Below are positions 27,238-35,533 of a stretch of DNA of 64,000 nt, one piece after another (the first letter of the stretch is position 1; every line of letters begins with the position of its first letter). A model generated the notes under the pieces. It saw nothing but the letters and a program-made list of their open reading frames with translations, did not search any database and had not been told where the DNA came from. Location of the stretch: assembly GCA_949127775.1 (NCBI GenBank), contig CASBQF010000272.1, positions 1-64,000 of the forward strand, given 5' to 3'. The translations under genes and the position numbers were made by a program. The DNA comes from Oscillatoriales cyanobacterium PMM_0080 (lineage in GTDB: Bacteria > Cyanobacteriota > Cyanobacteriia > Cyanobacteriales > Microcoleaceae).

Positions 27238-28398
27238 ATGGTAAATCGAAGTGATTTGCGTGTGGCTTGGCTGGTTCCAGAAGTAGAATTGGGTGCATAT
27301 TGGCAGCCTGTATTGAGAGAGTTTACAAAAGTATTTAAGAATACTGTATTTTATACTGGTCGCGTTTGGTCTGGGTTCGATCCGATGCTACCGGGAGCAT
27401 CAGCAATTCAGTTGGTAGGCGAGACGAAGTTTGTTGAGACGACGAAGATCGAAACAGGGTACGATCGCGGTTTCATCGCAGTATCGCCCAGTATCATCGG
27501 TCATTTGCTAAAATTTAGACCTCAGATCGTTTTTCCTCAAGCTTTTTCTCTGTGGACTGTCTTGGTAGTGCTGCTAAAACCTCTCTGTGGCTGGAAAATT
27601 GCAATTATTTATGATGGTAGTTCCCCGAATACGGATTTTCGAGATTCTGGTTTTCGGACATTTGTCAGACGCATATTAGCTAAGTTTGCTGATGCTTTTG
27701 TTTCTAACAGCCAAGCCGGAAAAAGATATCTGGTAGAAGCGCTGAATGTACCGGAAGCGGCAGTTTTTACTAGAACTTATTTGGTTCCTGATGCGGAAAC
27801 GCTACTGAAACCTTTGTCAGTCAATAAGCTGGAAAATTTAGGGCTGAAGCAGCCAATTTTTTTGTATGTGGGGCGGATTACAGCTAGAAAAGGAATTAAG
27901 ACGCTGTTAGAAGCTTGTGCGATTCTCAAAAAGCAAGGATATTCTGATTATACTTTATTAATTGTTGGTAAGGGCGACCAGCAGGAGGAGTTGGAAAGTT
28001 TTATTAAGGAGCAAGATTTTCCTGAGCAAGTAAACTGGGTGGGATGGGTTGATTATGGCAGTTTGGGTACTTATTTTGAGCAAGCTGATATTTTTGTATT
28101 TCCGACTTTTGAGGATGTCTGGGGAATGGTTGTGCCGGAAGCTATGGTGTTTGGAAAACCGATATTGTGTTCTAATGGTGCTGCTTCCTGCGAGTTAGTT
28201 GTGGAAGGTGAAAATGGTTATATTTTCGATCCTAGCAATGCTCAGGAGTTGTCGGAAAAAATGCGGATTTTTATAGATAATCCTGATTTGATTGAATCGA
28301 TGGGGGAGAGTTCACGACAGCTCATTTCTCAAAAGACTCCTGAAACAGCAGCTAAGGCTTATGTTGAAGTTACATCTTTTTTGATGGGGAAGAGATGA
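27238..28398 (+). CDS. Glycosyltransferase family 4 (GT-B)
   Basis: The 386-residue protein has a GT-B C-terminal half typical of GT4. FLYVGRITARKGIKTLLEA opens it, LIVGKGDQQEEL follows, and the nucleotide-sugar EX7E motif lies in FPTFEDVWGMVVPEAMVFGKPI. The N-terminal acceptor domain (~1-195) includes hydrophobic segments that may touch the membrane (LWTVLVVLLKPLCGWKIAII). It starts 1 bp after the GT2 gene. A short 31-bp tandem repeat separates it from the following GT4 gene. Confidence 0.9.
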   Translation: MVNRSDLRVAWLVPEVELGAYWQPVLREFTKVFKNTVFYTGRVWSGFDPMLPGASAIQLVGETKFVETTKIETGYDRGFIAVSPSIIGHLLKFRPQIVFPQAFSLWTVLVVLLKPLCGWKIAIIYDGSSPNTDFRDSGFRTFVRRILAKFADAFVSNSQAGKRYLVEALNVPEAAVFTRTYLVPDAETLLKPLSVNKLENLGLKQPIFLYVGRITARKGIKTLLEACAILKKQGYSDYTLLIVGKGDQQEELESFIKEQDFPEQVNWVGWVDYGSLGTYFEQADIFVFPTFEDVWGMVVPEAMVFGKPILCSNGAASCELVVEGENGYIFDPSNAQELSEKMRIFIDNPDLIESMGESSRQLISQKTPETAAKAYVEVTSFLMGKR

Positions 28399-28452
28399 AG
28401 AAAGTTCGGCAACGGATTATGTAACGGATTTAACGGATTCAAATTACCGATT

Positions 28453-28514
28453 ACCACCCTTCGACTTCGCTCAGGGTAAAATTACCACCCTTCGACTTCG
28501 CTCAGGGTAAAATT
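28453..28514. repeat. 31-bp tandem duplication containing a palindrome
   Basis: Two units start ACCACCCTTCGACTTCGCTC at 28453 and 28484. Each unit contains the inverted pair ACCCTTCGA / TC-GCTCAGGGT and is followed by AAAATT. It lies between two glycosyltransferase genes. Confidence 0.85.
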
Positions 28515-28532
28515 ACCAATTACTAATTACCA

Positions 28533-29762
28533 ATGAAAGTTTTATTATCTGCTTTTGCTTGCGAACCAAATCTCGGCTCTGAAGAGGGAGTGGGATGGAA
28601 TACAGTTATCCAATCTGCTAAGTATCACGAAAGTTGGGTATTTACACGGACGTTTTGTCGATCGTACATTGAAGCAGAACTAGAACGCAATCCAGTCCCA
28701 AACCTACATTTTGTTTATTTCGATCCGTTTGGGTGGAGCGAAGATTGGAAGGGAAAACAGGGATTGCTGCAACTTCATTATTATTTGTGGCAAATCTGGG
28801 CTTATTTTATTGCTCGAAAGCTCGATCGCGCGATCGGTTTTGATATAGTACATCACGTAACCTATGTCAAACATTGGTCTCCCAGTTTCCTAGCACTGTT
28901 GCCACATCCTTTTATTTGGGGGCCTGTGGGCGGTGCAGAAGCAGCACCAAAGCCTTTTTGGCAAGATTTTAGTCGCCGGGGCAAAATTTATGAAACGCTG
29001 CGAGCATTGGCTCAAAGCGTCGGAGAACGCGACCCATTTGTGGGGCTGACGGCGCGCCGCAGTGTCGTGGCGCTGGCGACTACCGAAGAAACCGCAGCCA
29101 GACTGCGATTTCTGAAAGCACCAAACGTGAAAATTTTCTCGCAAGTTGGTTTGTCGCAACAGGAGATTCAGGAATTAGAGAAATTTCCAATTCCGCCGGA
29201 GGAACCTGTTAGATTTATCAGTGTTGGTCGCCTTCTACATTGGAAAGGAGTACACTTGGGACTCCGTGCATTTGCGGAGGCGAAGCTGGAAAAATCGGAA
29301 TATTGGATTGTCGGAGACGGCCCGGAAAGACAGCGTTTGGAAGCTTTAGCCACAGAACTGGGAATTGCAAATAAAGTATTATTTTGGGGAGCTTTACCGC
29401 GCGCTGAAACCCTTTTTAAAATGGGGCAGTCTCACGTTCTCCTCCATCCGAGTTTGCATGACTCTGGCGGTTTTGTGTGTACGGAAATGATGGGGGTTGG
29501 GCGTCCGACGATTTGTTTGGATTTGGGCGGGCCTGCAACTCAAGTGACTGCTGAAACGGGCATCAAAGTGGCTGCTATTAATCCCACTCTTGCCGTGAAA
29601 GGTCTAGCAGAGGCTATAGTGTGTTTAGCTGGCGATCGTGAATTGCGATCGCGTTTAGGTCGATCGGGTCAAAAGCGGGTTAGGGAAATTTATGATTGGA
29701 ATGTAAAAGGTAAATTTTTTGCCGAATTGTGCGAAGATGTACTCAACGAAAAATCACGATAA
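28533..29762 (+). CDS. Glycosyltransferase family 4 (GT-B)
   Basis: The 409-residue protein starts MKVLLSAFACEPNLGSEEGVGW, an N-terminus seen in a cyanobacterial/planctomycete GT4 group. FIWGPVGGAE (~125) and HHVTYVKHWSP lie in the acceptor domain. The C-terminal domain has FISVGRLLHWKGVHLGLRA, WIVGDGPERQRLEAL and the EX7E-like SLHDSGGFVCTEMMGVGRP. Ser-Gly replacing the usual first Glu context is worth noting, but Asp309-Glu317-like acidic residues remain. It is in line with the other rightward cluster genes, 56 bp before the epimerase. Confidence 0.88.
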   Translation: MKVLLSAFACEPNLGSEEGVGWNTVIQSAKYHESWVFTRTFCRSYIEAELERNPVPNLHFVYFDPFGWSEDWKGKQGLLQLHYYLWQIWAYFIARKLDRAIGFDIVHHVTYVKHWSPSFLALLPHPFIWGPVGGAEAAPKPFWQDFSRRGKIYETLRALAQSVGERDPFVGLTARRSVVALATTEETAARLRFLKAPNVKIFSQVGLSQQEIQELEKFPIPPEEPVRFISVGRLLHWKGVHLGLRAFAEAKLEKSEYWIVGDGPERQRLEALATELGIANKVLFWGALPRAETLFKMGQSHVLLHPSLHDSGGFVCTEMMGVGRPTICLDLGGPATQVTAETGIKVAAINPTLAVKGLAEAIVCLAGDRELRSRLGRSGQKRVREIYDWNVKGKFFAELCEDVLNEKSR

Positions 29763-29818
29763 CTTCTGATTTGTTCGATCGCAAAAACAGAAAAACATAT
29801 TTGTGAGGAGAGTCAAAA

Positions 29819-30901
29819 TTGAGCGTTGCAATTATTACTGGAGCCGCAGGTTTAATAGGTTCTGAAGCCTGTAAATTTTTTGCTCAACAAGGCTTCGATG
29901 TTGTCGGAATCGACAATAATATGCGCCAGTTCTTCTTTGGTGCAGATGCTTCTACAAATTGGAACCGTCAACAACTAGAAAAGTCCTTGGGGACAAAGTA
30001 TTTTCACCTAGATGTTGATATTCGCGACTATGAAGCGATTACTAACATCTTTCAGCGGTACGGTGAAGATGTCGAATTAGTGATTCACACGGCAGCCCAA
30101 CCTAGCCATGATTGGGCTGCACGCGCTCCTAAAATAGATTTTACCGTCAACGCCAACGGTACTCTCAATCTTTTAGAAGCAACTCGTTTGTACTGCCCCA
30201 AAGCAGTTTTCATTTTTACATCAACAAATAAAGTATATGGGGATACACCAAACAGATTGCCTTTAGTTGAGTTAGAACATAGGTGGGAAATTGAACCTGG
30301 TCATACCTACGAAGGTGGCATTCGGGAAGATATGTCCATCGACCAATGTTTGCATAGTTTGTTTGGTGCTTCCAAAGTAGCGGCTGATATTTTAGTCCAA
30401 GAATACGGCCGCTATTTTGAGATGAAAACCGCTTGTTTTCGCGGTGGCTGTCTCACCGGGCCAAATCATTCTGGAACTCAATTGCATGGGTTTTTAGCTT
30501 ATTTAATGAAATGTGCGGCGACGGGAACTGCTTACACCGTGTTTGGCTACAAAGGCAAGCAAGTTCGTGATAACATTCACAGTGCAGATTTAATTTCAGC
30601 ATTTTATGAATTTTATAAAGCTCCGAGAAGTGGACAAGTTTACAACATGGGAGGTGGCAGATACAGTAATTGTTCAATGCTAGAAGCTATCCAAATGTGC
30701 GAGACAATTGCAGAACGAAAATTTAATTCGACTTATGCTGAAGGAAATCGCGTTGGCGATCACATTTGGTGGATTAGCGACAATTCCAAATTCGCCAGTC
30801 ACTATCCTGACTGGAAAATGAAATACAATGTTAAACAAATTCTACAGGAGATTTATGATTGTAACCGGGAGCGTTGGCTGAAAGAAGAAGCGAAGGATTG
30901 A
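29819..30901 (+). CDS. NAD-dependent epimerase/dehydratase (CDP-paratose epimerase-like)
   Basis: The 360-residue extended-SDR protein has the Rossmann loop [10 protein letters not shown] (residues ~7-16) and [10 protein letters not shown] with the catalytic Ser/Thr segment. [12 protein letters not shown] stands where the family has YxxxK. The Tyr is Phe here while Lys is kept, so catalysis may differ. [17 protein letters not shown] and RDNIHSADL match a family usually annotated as CDP-paratose 2-epimerase-like. The start is TTG at 29819, with GAGGAG 8 bp upstream; no in-frame ATG fits better. A copy of its last 25 codons lies 120 bp downstream (30941-31021). Confidence 0.87.
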   Translation: MSVAIITGAAGLIGSEACKFFAQQGFDVVGIDNNMRQFFFGADASTNWNRQQLEKSLGTKYFHLDVDIRDYEAITNIFQRYGEDVELVIHTAAQPSHDWAARAPKIDFTVNANGTLNLLEATRLYCPKAVFIFTSTNKVYGDTPNRLPLVELEHRWEIEPGHTYEGGIREDMSIDQCLHSLFGASKVAADILVQEYGRYFEMKTACFRGGCLTGPNHSGTQLHGFLAYLMKCAATGTAYTVFGYKGKQVRDNIHSADLISAFYEFYKAPRSGQVYNMGGGRYSNCSMLEAIQMCETIAERKFNSTYAEGNRVGDHIWWISDNSKFASHYPDWKMKYNVKQILQEIYDCNRERWLKEEAKD

Positions 30902-30940
30902 ACGATAAAAAGAATGTGCTGGCAATTTTGGCAAACGATT

Positions 30941-31021
30941 GAATACAAAGTTAAACAAATCCTACAGGAGATTTATGAGTGTAACGCAGAGCGTTGGCTT
31001 AAAGAGGTGTTCCATGATTGA
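30941..31021 (+). pseudogene. Duplicated 3' end of the epimerase gene
   Basis: Bases 30941-31010 repeat 30821-30890 at a 120-bp offset with scattered changes. In frame it reads [22 protein letters not shown], then VFHD and a stop, against [22 protein letters not shown], then EAKD in the intact gene. Its stop (31019-31021) overlaps the ATG of the wecG-like gene. It is best read as the tail of an older epimerase allele that once ended directly on the next gene, left after replacement or tandem recombination. Confidence 0.8.
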
Positions 31022-31820
31022 TTTAGGGAAAAAGAACGTACTCGGGATATTAGTAAATGCCGTTAATTATGAAGCGGCTGTTAGCAAAATTATGGCGGCA
31101 GCCAGCGCCGGAAAACCACTGTCAGTTTCTGCTCTAGCGGTTCACGGGGTAATGACTGGGGTTCTTGACAGCACTCACCGCTATCGGATCAATCATATTG
31201 ACTTAGTATTGCCAGACGGACAGCCGGTCAGGTGGGCGTTAAATTGGCTCTATAATACGGAATTGCCCGATCGCGTTTGTGGGCCAAATGCGATGTTACA
31301 AATTTGTGAACGTGCAGCCGAAGAAGGACTATCCATCTATTTGTATGGCTCTAAACCTTCTGTACTGGAAGCTTTATCTCAGAATCTCTGCGAGCGTTTT
31401 CCCAAGTTAATTATTGCTGGAACTCAGCCCTCTAAATTTAGGAACATTTCGCCAGAAGAAAAACAGGAAATTGCCCAGCAAATTCGCGATAGCGGTGCAG
31501 CAATTACTTTTGTCGGTTTGGGGTGTCCGCGACAAGAAGTTTGGGCTTACGAATACCGGGATGAGCTATCAATGCCCCTGATTGCTGTAGGTGCTGCTTA
31601 CGATTTTCATTCGGGAAATTTGGCTAAATCTCCTGAGTTTTTATCTAAGATAGGTTTGGAATGGCTGTTTAGGTTGATAAAGGAACCCCGACGACTGTGG
31701 CAGCGTTATGTTTTGTTGAATCCGCTGTATATCTGGCTGTTTTTGCTGCAAGCTTTGAAACTAAAAGAGTTTGATCCCAAAGACGCTACACCGCCTGTGG
31801 AAGAAGTATTGTATGGTTAA
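31014..31820 (+). CDS. WecG/TagA/CpsF family glycosyltransferase (GT26)
   Basis: The 268-residue protein is a GT26 enzyme, the family that transfers a second sugar (ManNAc or ManNAcA in known members) to a polyprenyl-diphosphate-linked sugar. The family blocks are present: LPDGQPVRWAL, RVCGPNAMLQICERAAE, IYLYGSKPSVLE, FVGLGCPRQEVWAYEY and PLIAVGAAYDFHSGN. The C-terminal GLEWLFRLIKEPRRLWQRY is the membrane-associated tail. The start at 31014 follows AAAGAGGTG; upstream in-frame codons belong to the duplicated epimerase tail. It is the last recognised gene of the polysaccharide cluster. Confidence 0.93.
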   Translation: MIDLGKKNVLGILVNAVNYEAAVSKIMAAASAGKPLSVSALAVHGVMTGVLDSTHRYRINHIDLVLPDGQPVRWALNWLYNTELPDRVCGPNAMLQICERAAEEGLSIYLYGSKPSVLEALSQNLCERFPKLIIAGTQPSKFRNISPEEKQEIAQQIRDSGAAITFVGLGCPRQEVWAYEYRDELSMPLIAVGAAYDFHSGNLAKSPEFLSKIGLEWLFRLIKEPRRLWQRYVLLNPLYIWLFLLQALKLKEFDPKDATPPVEEVLYG

Positions 31821-31841
31821 AATTTCCAGCACTTCTGTAAA

Positions 31842-31976
31842 TTCAATTCCGGTTGTATTCAGACATGATAGAGGAGACGGCAGTGCCGTTTCCCTACCCA
31901 AAATAATATTGTAGGGAAACGGCACTACCGTCTCCTAATTTCGCGTAATAATTCCGATGCTACGGGATTTGATATA
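31842..31976. repeat. Dispersed palindrome, GGAGACGGCAGTGCCGT family (copy 1)
   Basis: The arms AGGAGACGGCAGTGCCGTTTCCCTAC and its complement around 31914-31938 pair, and AATTCCGG-type ends flank them. Related copies are at 57605-57740, 59869-60006 and 62962-63052. Here it follows the last gene of the polysaccharide cluster. Confidence 0.85.
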
Positions 31977-31990
31977 ACTTACTGTCTATG

Positions 31991-32287
31991 TTACTGAGGA
32001 AGTATCAGCCGTCCTTGTTGAATCATTTGGAGGACTTGAGTTCGACAGCCTGCGCAGGCGCAGCCTAAAGTTATGATGGCGAGGTTTCCGATTTTGTCAG
32101 AGTTGATTTCTGGTAGCGAGGATTGGCTTTCGTCTTGATTTATGTCTGGATTTGCTGCGATTTCGCCATTGAGATTAATGGTTTGATTTGGGGAAATTCG
32201 GGTGCTAGCGTTGGCGGGATTTACCGCTAAGAGCATTAAGGCTACAGAACCAGAGCAGCCCAACAAAGTTAGTAGGTTTTTGTTCAC
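31991..32287 (-). CDS. Small secreted protein with Cys-rich end
   Basis: The 98-residue protein has an N-terminal signal peptide (about residues 1-28, ending NPANAS). The C-terminus contains GCACAGCRTQVLQMIQQGR, with three clustered Cys that could bind metal or form disulfides. No family is recognised. It is the only minus-strand gene between the polysaccharide cluster and 34 kb. Confidence 0.6.
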   Translation of the reverse strand: MNKNLLTLLGCSGSVALMLLAVNPANASTRISPNQTINLNGEIAANPDINQDESQSSLPEINSDKIGNLAIITLGCACAGCRTQVLQMIQQGRLILPQ

Positions 32288-32438
32288 GATAACTTTCCTG
32301 TAGAATAGTAGGATTTTAGTTTAACAGATCGATCGATAGATTTGAGCCGATCGCCCAAAATGTCACTTTGTATTTGAGATTGCTTGTTTGTATTGAAACA
32401 AGCTTGGGAATAAGTCTAGTCTAAATTCAGGCTCTGGT

Positions 32439-33908
32439 ATGTTTGTGGGAAAATTAAACAGATTCGAGCCGATCGACCGTGCGGCTTTATTATTGATGCT
32501 ATCGCTGAGTTTGGCGATCGGGTTTTTGCTGCTGGGAGGCGATCGATCTTTGCCGAAAGTGCGCGATTTTAGCTGGCAAAACAAACAAGTAGGGGCGAGA
32601 GATACCGCTTTTATTCTAACTTTCAGTCGGCCGATGGATCATGCAAGCGTAGAAGCAAATCTGCACGTCGAGCCGCCTTTGCCGGGAAAAATTAGTTGGT
32701 CGGGGCGGCGGATGGTATATACTTTGATAGCGCCTCCCCAGTACGATCGCACTTATAAAATTTCATTGCAACAAGCGCGGGAAAAAATAGGTTCTGACAA
32801 AACAGGAAATGCGATCGCACCGTTTGTCAGTCAATTTAGCACGCCCGATCGCGCTTTTGTTTACACGGGCACAGAAGCCGCCGAAAAAGGGCGGTTAATT
32901 CTCTACAATCTCACCCGCAAACAAAAAATCATCCTCACTCCTGAGAATTTGGTCGTTAAAGATTATAGAATCTACCCAGCGGGCGATCGCATTTTATTTT
33001 CTGCTAGCGAATGGTCGAAATATAAGCCTGGTTTGTACGAACAATCTTTGTATGCCGTCACTACAGGCAGAAGTTCCGATCCGGCTCAAAAACCGGGTAC
33101 TATCCAACAGATTTTAGGCAATCAAGAGTACGAAAATCTCAAATTTGATTTGTCTCCCGACGGCAAGGCGATCGCAGTTCAGCGCGCCAAGAGAGGCAAT
33201 GCAGAGGATATCGGTTTGTGGGTAGTGCGATCGGAAATTGACCCTATTCCACAGCGGTTGTTGAGTCGGCCGGCGGGCGAATTTGCGATCGGCCCAGACA
33301 GTGCAACTTACGCCAATCCCCAAGCAGACGGCATCGCTATTTTATCTCTCACACCAAACGTCAAACCTTTAGAATTCATACCATCATTTCGGAGAGTTTT
33401 TAGCTTCAGTCCAGACGGTAGAGAATCAGCAATGCTGAAGTACAATAGCGATAGCGATTTTAGCCAATCAATATTCTTGGTAACAAATCACGAATTTCAA
33501 AAAGAACTAATCCGCACCGCCGGAGAATTTATCAACTGTCAGTTTGATCCCAGAAAGCCTCAGCTTTACTGCTTATTAACCAGGCGGAAGCCCGGGACAG
33601 GTTTTTCCGAGCAACTTACTCTCGAAGCAATTAATTTGCAGACTTTTGCCGTAAAACCGCTGTTAGTTTTGCCCGATCAAGTGGAGACAAAAATGAGTTT
33701 GTCGCCCGATGGGTTAGAATTGCTATTAGATCGGGTGGTTGCCAAAAAATCGGAAGCAGTCACAGGAGATTTGAGAACAGATGCCGGAAGTGCGATCGGC
33801 TCTTCAAATCTCATACTTGTAAACTTAAAGAATGCAGGCGTATCTAATAATTCTCCATCAACAGAAGAATTGCCTTTAAAAGGATTTCGCCCGCGCTGGT
33901 TGCCCTAG
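32439..33908 (+). CDS. Membrane-anchored Ig-like and beta-propeller-like protein
   Basis: The 489-residue protein has one N-terminal TM (~17-34), so the rest is probably outside the membrane. An Ig-like domain (~45-135, FILTFSRPMDHASVEANLHVEP, of the Big_5/SbsA type) comes first. Repeated beta strands with FDLSPDGKAIAVQ, FSFSPDGRESAM and MSLSPDGLELLL motifs follow, as in WD40/PD40-like propellers. Such proteins are usually binding or scaffold modules. No catalytic motif is visible. The function and its link to the nearby polysaccharide locus are unknown. Confidence 0.65.
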   Translation: MFVGKLNRFEPIDRAALLLMLSLSLAIGFLLLGGDRSLPKVRDFSWQNKQVGARDTAFILTFSRPMDHASVEANLHVEPPLPGKISWSGRRMVYTLIAPPQYDRTYKISLQQAREKIGSDKTGNAIAPFVSQFSTPDRAFVYTGTEAAEKGRLILYNLTRKQKIILTPENLVVKDYRIYPAGDRILFSASEWSKYKPGLYEQSLYAVTTGRSSDPAQKPGTIQQILGNQEYENLKFDLSPDGKAIAVQRAKRGNAEDIGLWVVRSEIDPIPQRLLSRPAGEFAIGPDSATYANPQADGIAILSLTPNVKPLEFIPSFRRVFSFSPDGRESAMLKYNSDSDFSQSIFLVTNHEFQKELIRTAGEFINCQFDPRKPQLYCLLTRRKPGTGFSEQLTLEAINLQTFAVKPLLVLPDQVETKMSLSPDGLELLLDRVVAKKSEAVTGDLRTDAGSAIGSSNLILVNLKNAGVSNNSPSTEELPLKGFRPRWLP

Positions 33909-34020
33909 AAAATCAACAATCAAAAATCAGATAACTTGACTCTTCAGTCTGCGGAGGCAGACTTAGTTTGTGTAGTAGCGGTTTCAACCGCCGACTCACT
34001 ACAAACCTTTCTACAAACCT

Positions 34021-34980
34021 TTATTTTCCGGCATAAGCCCCCATCCGTTCTTTGATAAACCGGATATAAAAATGCCTAAAAGTAGACTTAATCACACGGG
34101 GCATCCCAAAGTCGATCGGCATCATATTTTCAGGCAACTTCCAATCCAAAACCTTGAGACTTTCCGGGTGCAAAAGCGGAAAATCGATCGCCTCCAAATT
34201 CGAGCAAAGTCCCAATCTCATCGCCGCAGCTACAGTCGGAACCAGCGCCGGATCGACATTAATAACTTCAACTACCGTTCTATCCAACGCAAACACATCA
34301 TCAGACGCGCCCAAGATTCCCAAAAACTTAGGTTCGCCGCCGCTTGGCCCGTTACCTTCGTGACCGATTATTCCATCCAAAATTGTCAAATTTGGGTTAA
34401 TTGTGCGGGCAGTTTCTACCAGCATTTGACCGAATCTGGCGCTATCTTTGCCAGCTTCCATGTGCCACCAAGCCTTCATTTTTCCGGGCACGCAGCCGAA
34501 CAAGTTTTTGACGCCCATTGTCACGGTTAATTGAACGTGAGATTTGAGTTTGGGCAAGTTAATCACGACATCTGCTTCCATTGCTTCTTTGCAAATTCGC
34601 AGATGATTGAAATCTTTGCTGACAGTTTCGTAGCGTTTTCCTTGAAATTCAACTACTGGCAAATTCAGTTCTTCTAACAGTGGTAAATAACCATTGGCTT
34701 TGGCGACACCCATCGCGCTACCAAAAGCTGGACTGTCTCCTAAAAACGGTTTTCCTCCTGCTTCGATGACCATTTTTGCCACGCAGTAAACTAATTCCGG
34801 GCGGGTGACGCATTCTTTGGTAGGGCGAGAACCTGTGAGGAGGTTGGGTTTGAGAAGAACCCGATCGCCCTTTTTGACAAAAGCCGAGATTCCGCCCCAG
34901 GGTGCGAGCAAATTTTCTAAAGATATTTGTAGATTTGGGCGATCGTATGAATTAGCACGAATTAAACTAACAGTAGACAT
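34021..34980 (-). CDS. DUF362 domain protein
   Basis: The 319-residue protein matches DUF362: KGDRVLLKPNLL near the start, AGGKPFLGDSPAFGS, VINLPKLKSHVQLTVTMGVKNLFGCVPG in the middle and LTILDGIIGHEGNGPSGG. The family function is not established, and some members carry an extra 4Fe-4S domain that is absent here. The length fits a stand-alone domain. A dispersed AGGACTTTAGTCC palindrome lies upstream. Confidence 0.85.
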   Translation of the reverse strand: MSTVSLIRANSYDRPNLQISLENLLAPWGGISAFVKKGDRVLLKPNLLTGSRPTKECVTRPELVYCVAKMVIEAGGKPFLGDSPAFGSAMGVAKANGYLPLLEELNLPVVEFQGKRYETVSKDFNHLRICKEAMEADVVINLPKLKSHVQLTVTMGVKNLFGCVPGKMKAWWHMEAGKDSARFGQMLVETARTINPNLTILDGIIGHEGNGPSGGEPKFLGILGASDDVFALDRTVVEVINVDPALVPTVAAAMRLGLCSNLEAIDFPLLHPESLKVLDWKLPENMMPIDFGMPRVIKSTFRHFYIRFIKERMGAYAGK

Positions 34981-35013
34981 AGTGGTTTCCTATTTAAGGT
35001 TATTAAAAAGTTT

Positions 35014-35071
35014 GTAGTAAGGACTTTAGTCCTTTTCTTTCCGAGTTATTCAGGACTAAAGTCCCTACTAC
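35014..35071. repeat. Dispersed palindrome, GTAGTAAGGACTTTAGTCC family
   Basis: The arms GTAGTAAGGACTTTAGTCC and GGACTAAAGTCCCTACTAC are near-perfect inverted complements. Related copies are at 47198-47257 and 47331-47388, and the GGACTTCAGTCC core also occurs in the 75-bp tandem array at 12405-12608. Confidence 0.8.
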
Positions 35072-35082
35072 GAACCTTACTT

Positions 35083-35406
35083 TTAAGACATCGGCAACCT
35101 ACCAGCAGCAGCCCGCTGCATGGTATTAACTCGCATGGAATTAGGGAATATTCCTTGACCTTGAAGTTCGGGAATAGGTGGTTTTATTTCTACTTTTACC
35201 AACCGAGAAGTACAGATAAGAACCGTTTGATCGACCAAATGGAAAGTCAACCAAGGTTGGCTTAATAAATGCAGCACTTCCTCTTGAAATTCTTGTGCAG
35301 GCATTGGAATAGTAAAGGTTTCTGTATGACCTTCTACATAATGAAATGTGACTTGAGTTGTGTTCTCTTTGTCTTGAGTTAATTGGCCGAATGAACCTGC
35401 ACGCAT
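35083..35406 (-). CDS. Small conserved-looking hypothetical protein
   Basis: The 107-residue soluble protein begins MRAGSFGQLTQDKENTTQV. It contains TFHYVEGHTETFTIP, FQEEVLHLLSQPWLTFHLVDQTVLICTSRLVKVEI and a basic C-terminus (RAAAGRLPMS). The alternating pattern suggests a small beta-rich fold. The start at 35406 is supported by GGGGAGC 8 bp upstream; a frame reaching back to 35466 is translated repeat DNA (GGTTGAAACCGC). The function is unknown. Confidence 0.65.
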   Translation of the reverse strand: MRAGSFGQLTQDKENTTQVTFHYVEGHTETFTIPMPAQEFQEEVLHLLSQPWLTFHLVDQTVLICTSRLVKVEIKPPIPELQGQGIFPNSMRVNTMQRAAAGRLPMS

Positions 35407-35533
35407 AAATTTTGCTCCCCAATTTTTAGATATGAAAAGACGGCGGTTGAAACCGCGTCTACACAAACAAAGTCCACCTCCGTGGACGGTCGAAAATAAT
35501 CTAATTCTAACCGGTTGGTCTTCAATCCGCGCA

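Noticed and set aside
28453..28514. Short repeats considered as a CRISPR array
   Set aside because: Only two 31-bp units with no spacers between them.
34072..34530. 152-codon frame opposite the DUF362 gene
   Set aside because: Antisense shadow of the DUF362 gene with no start context.
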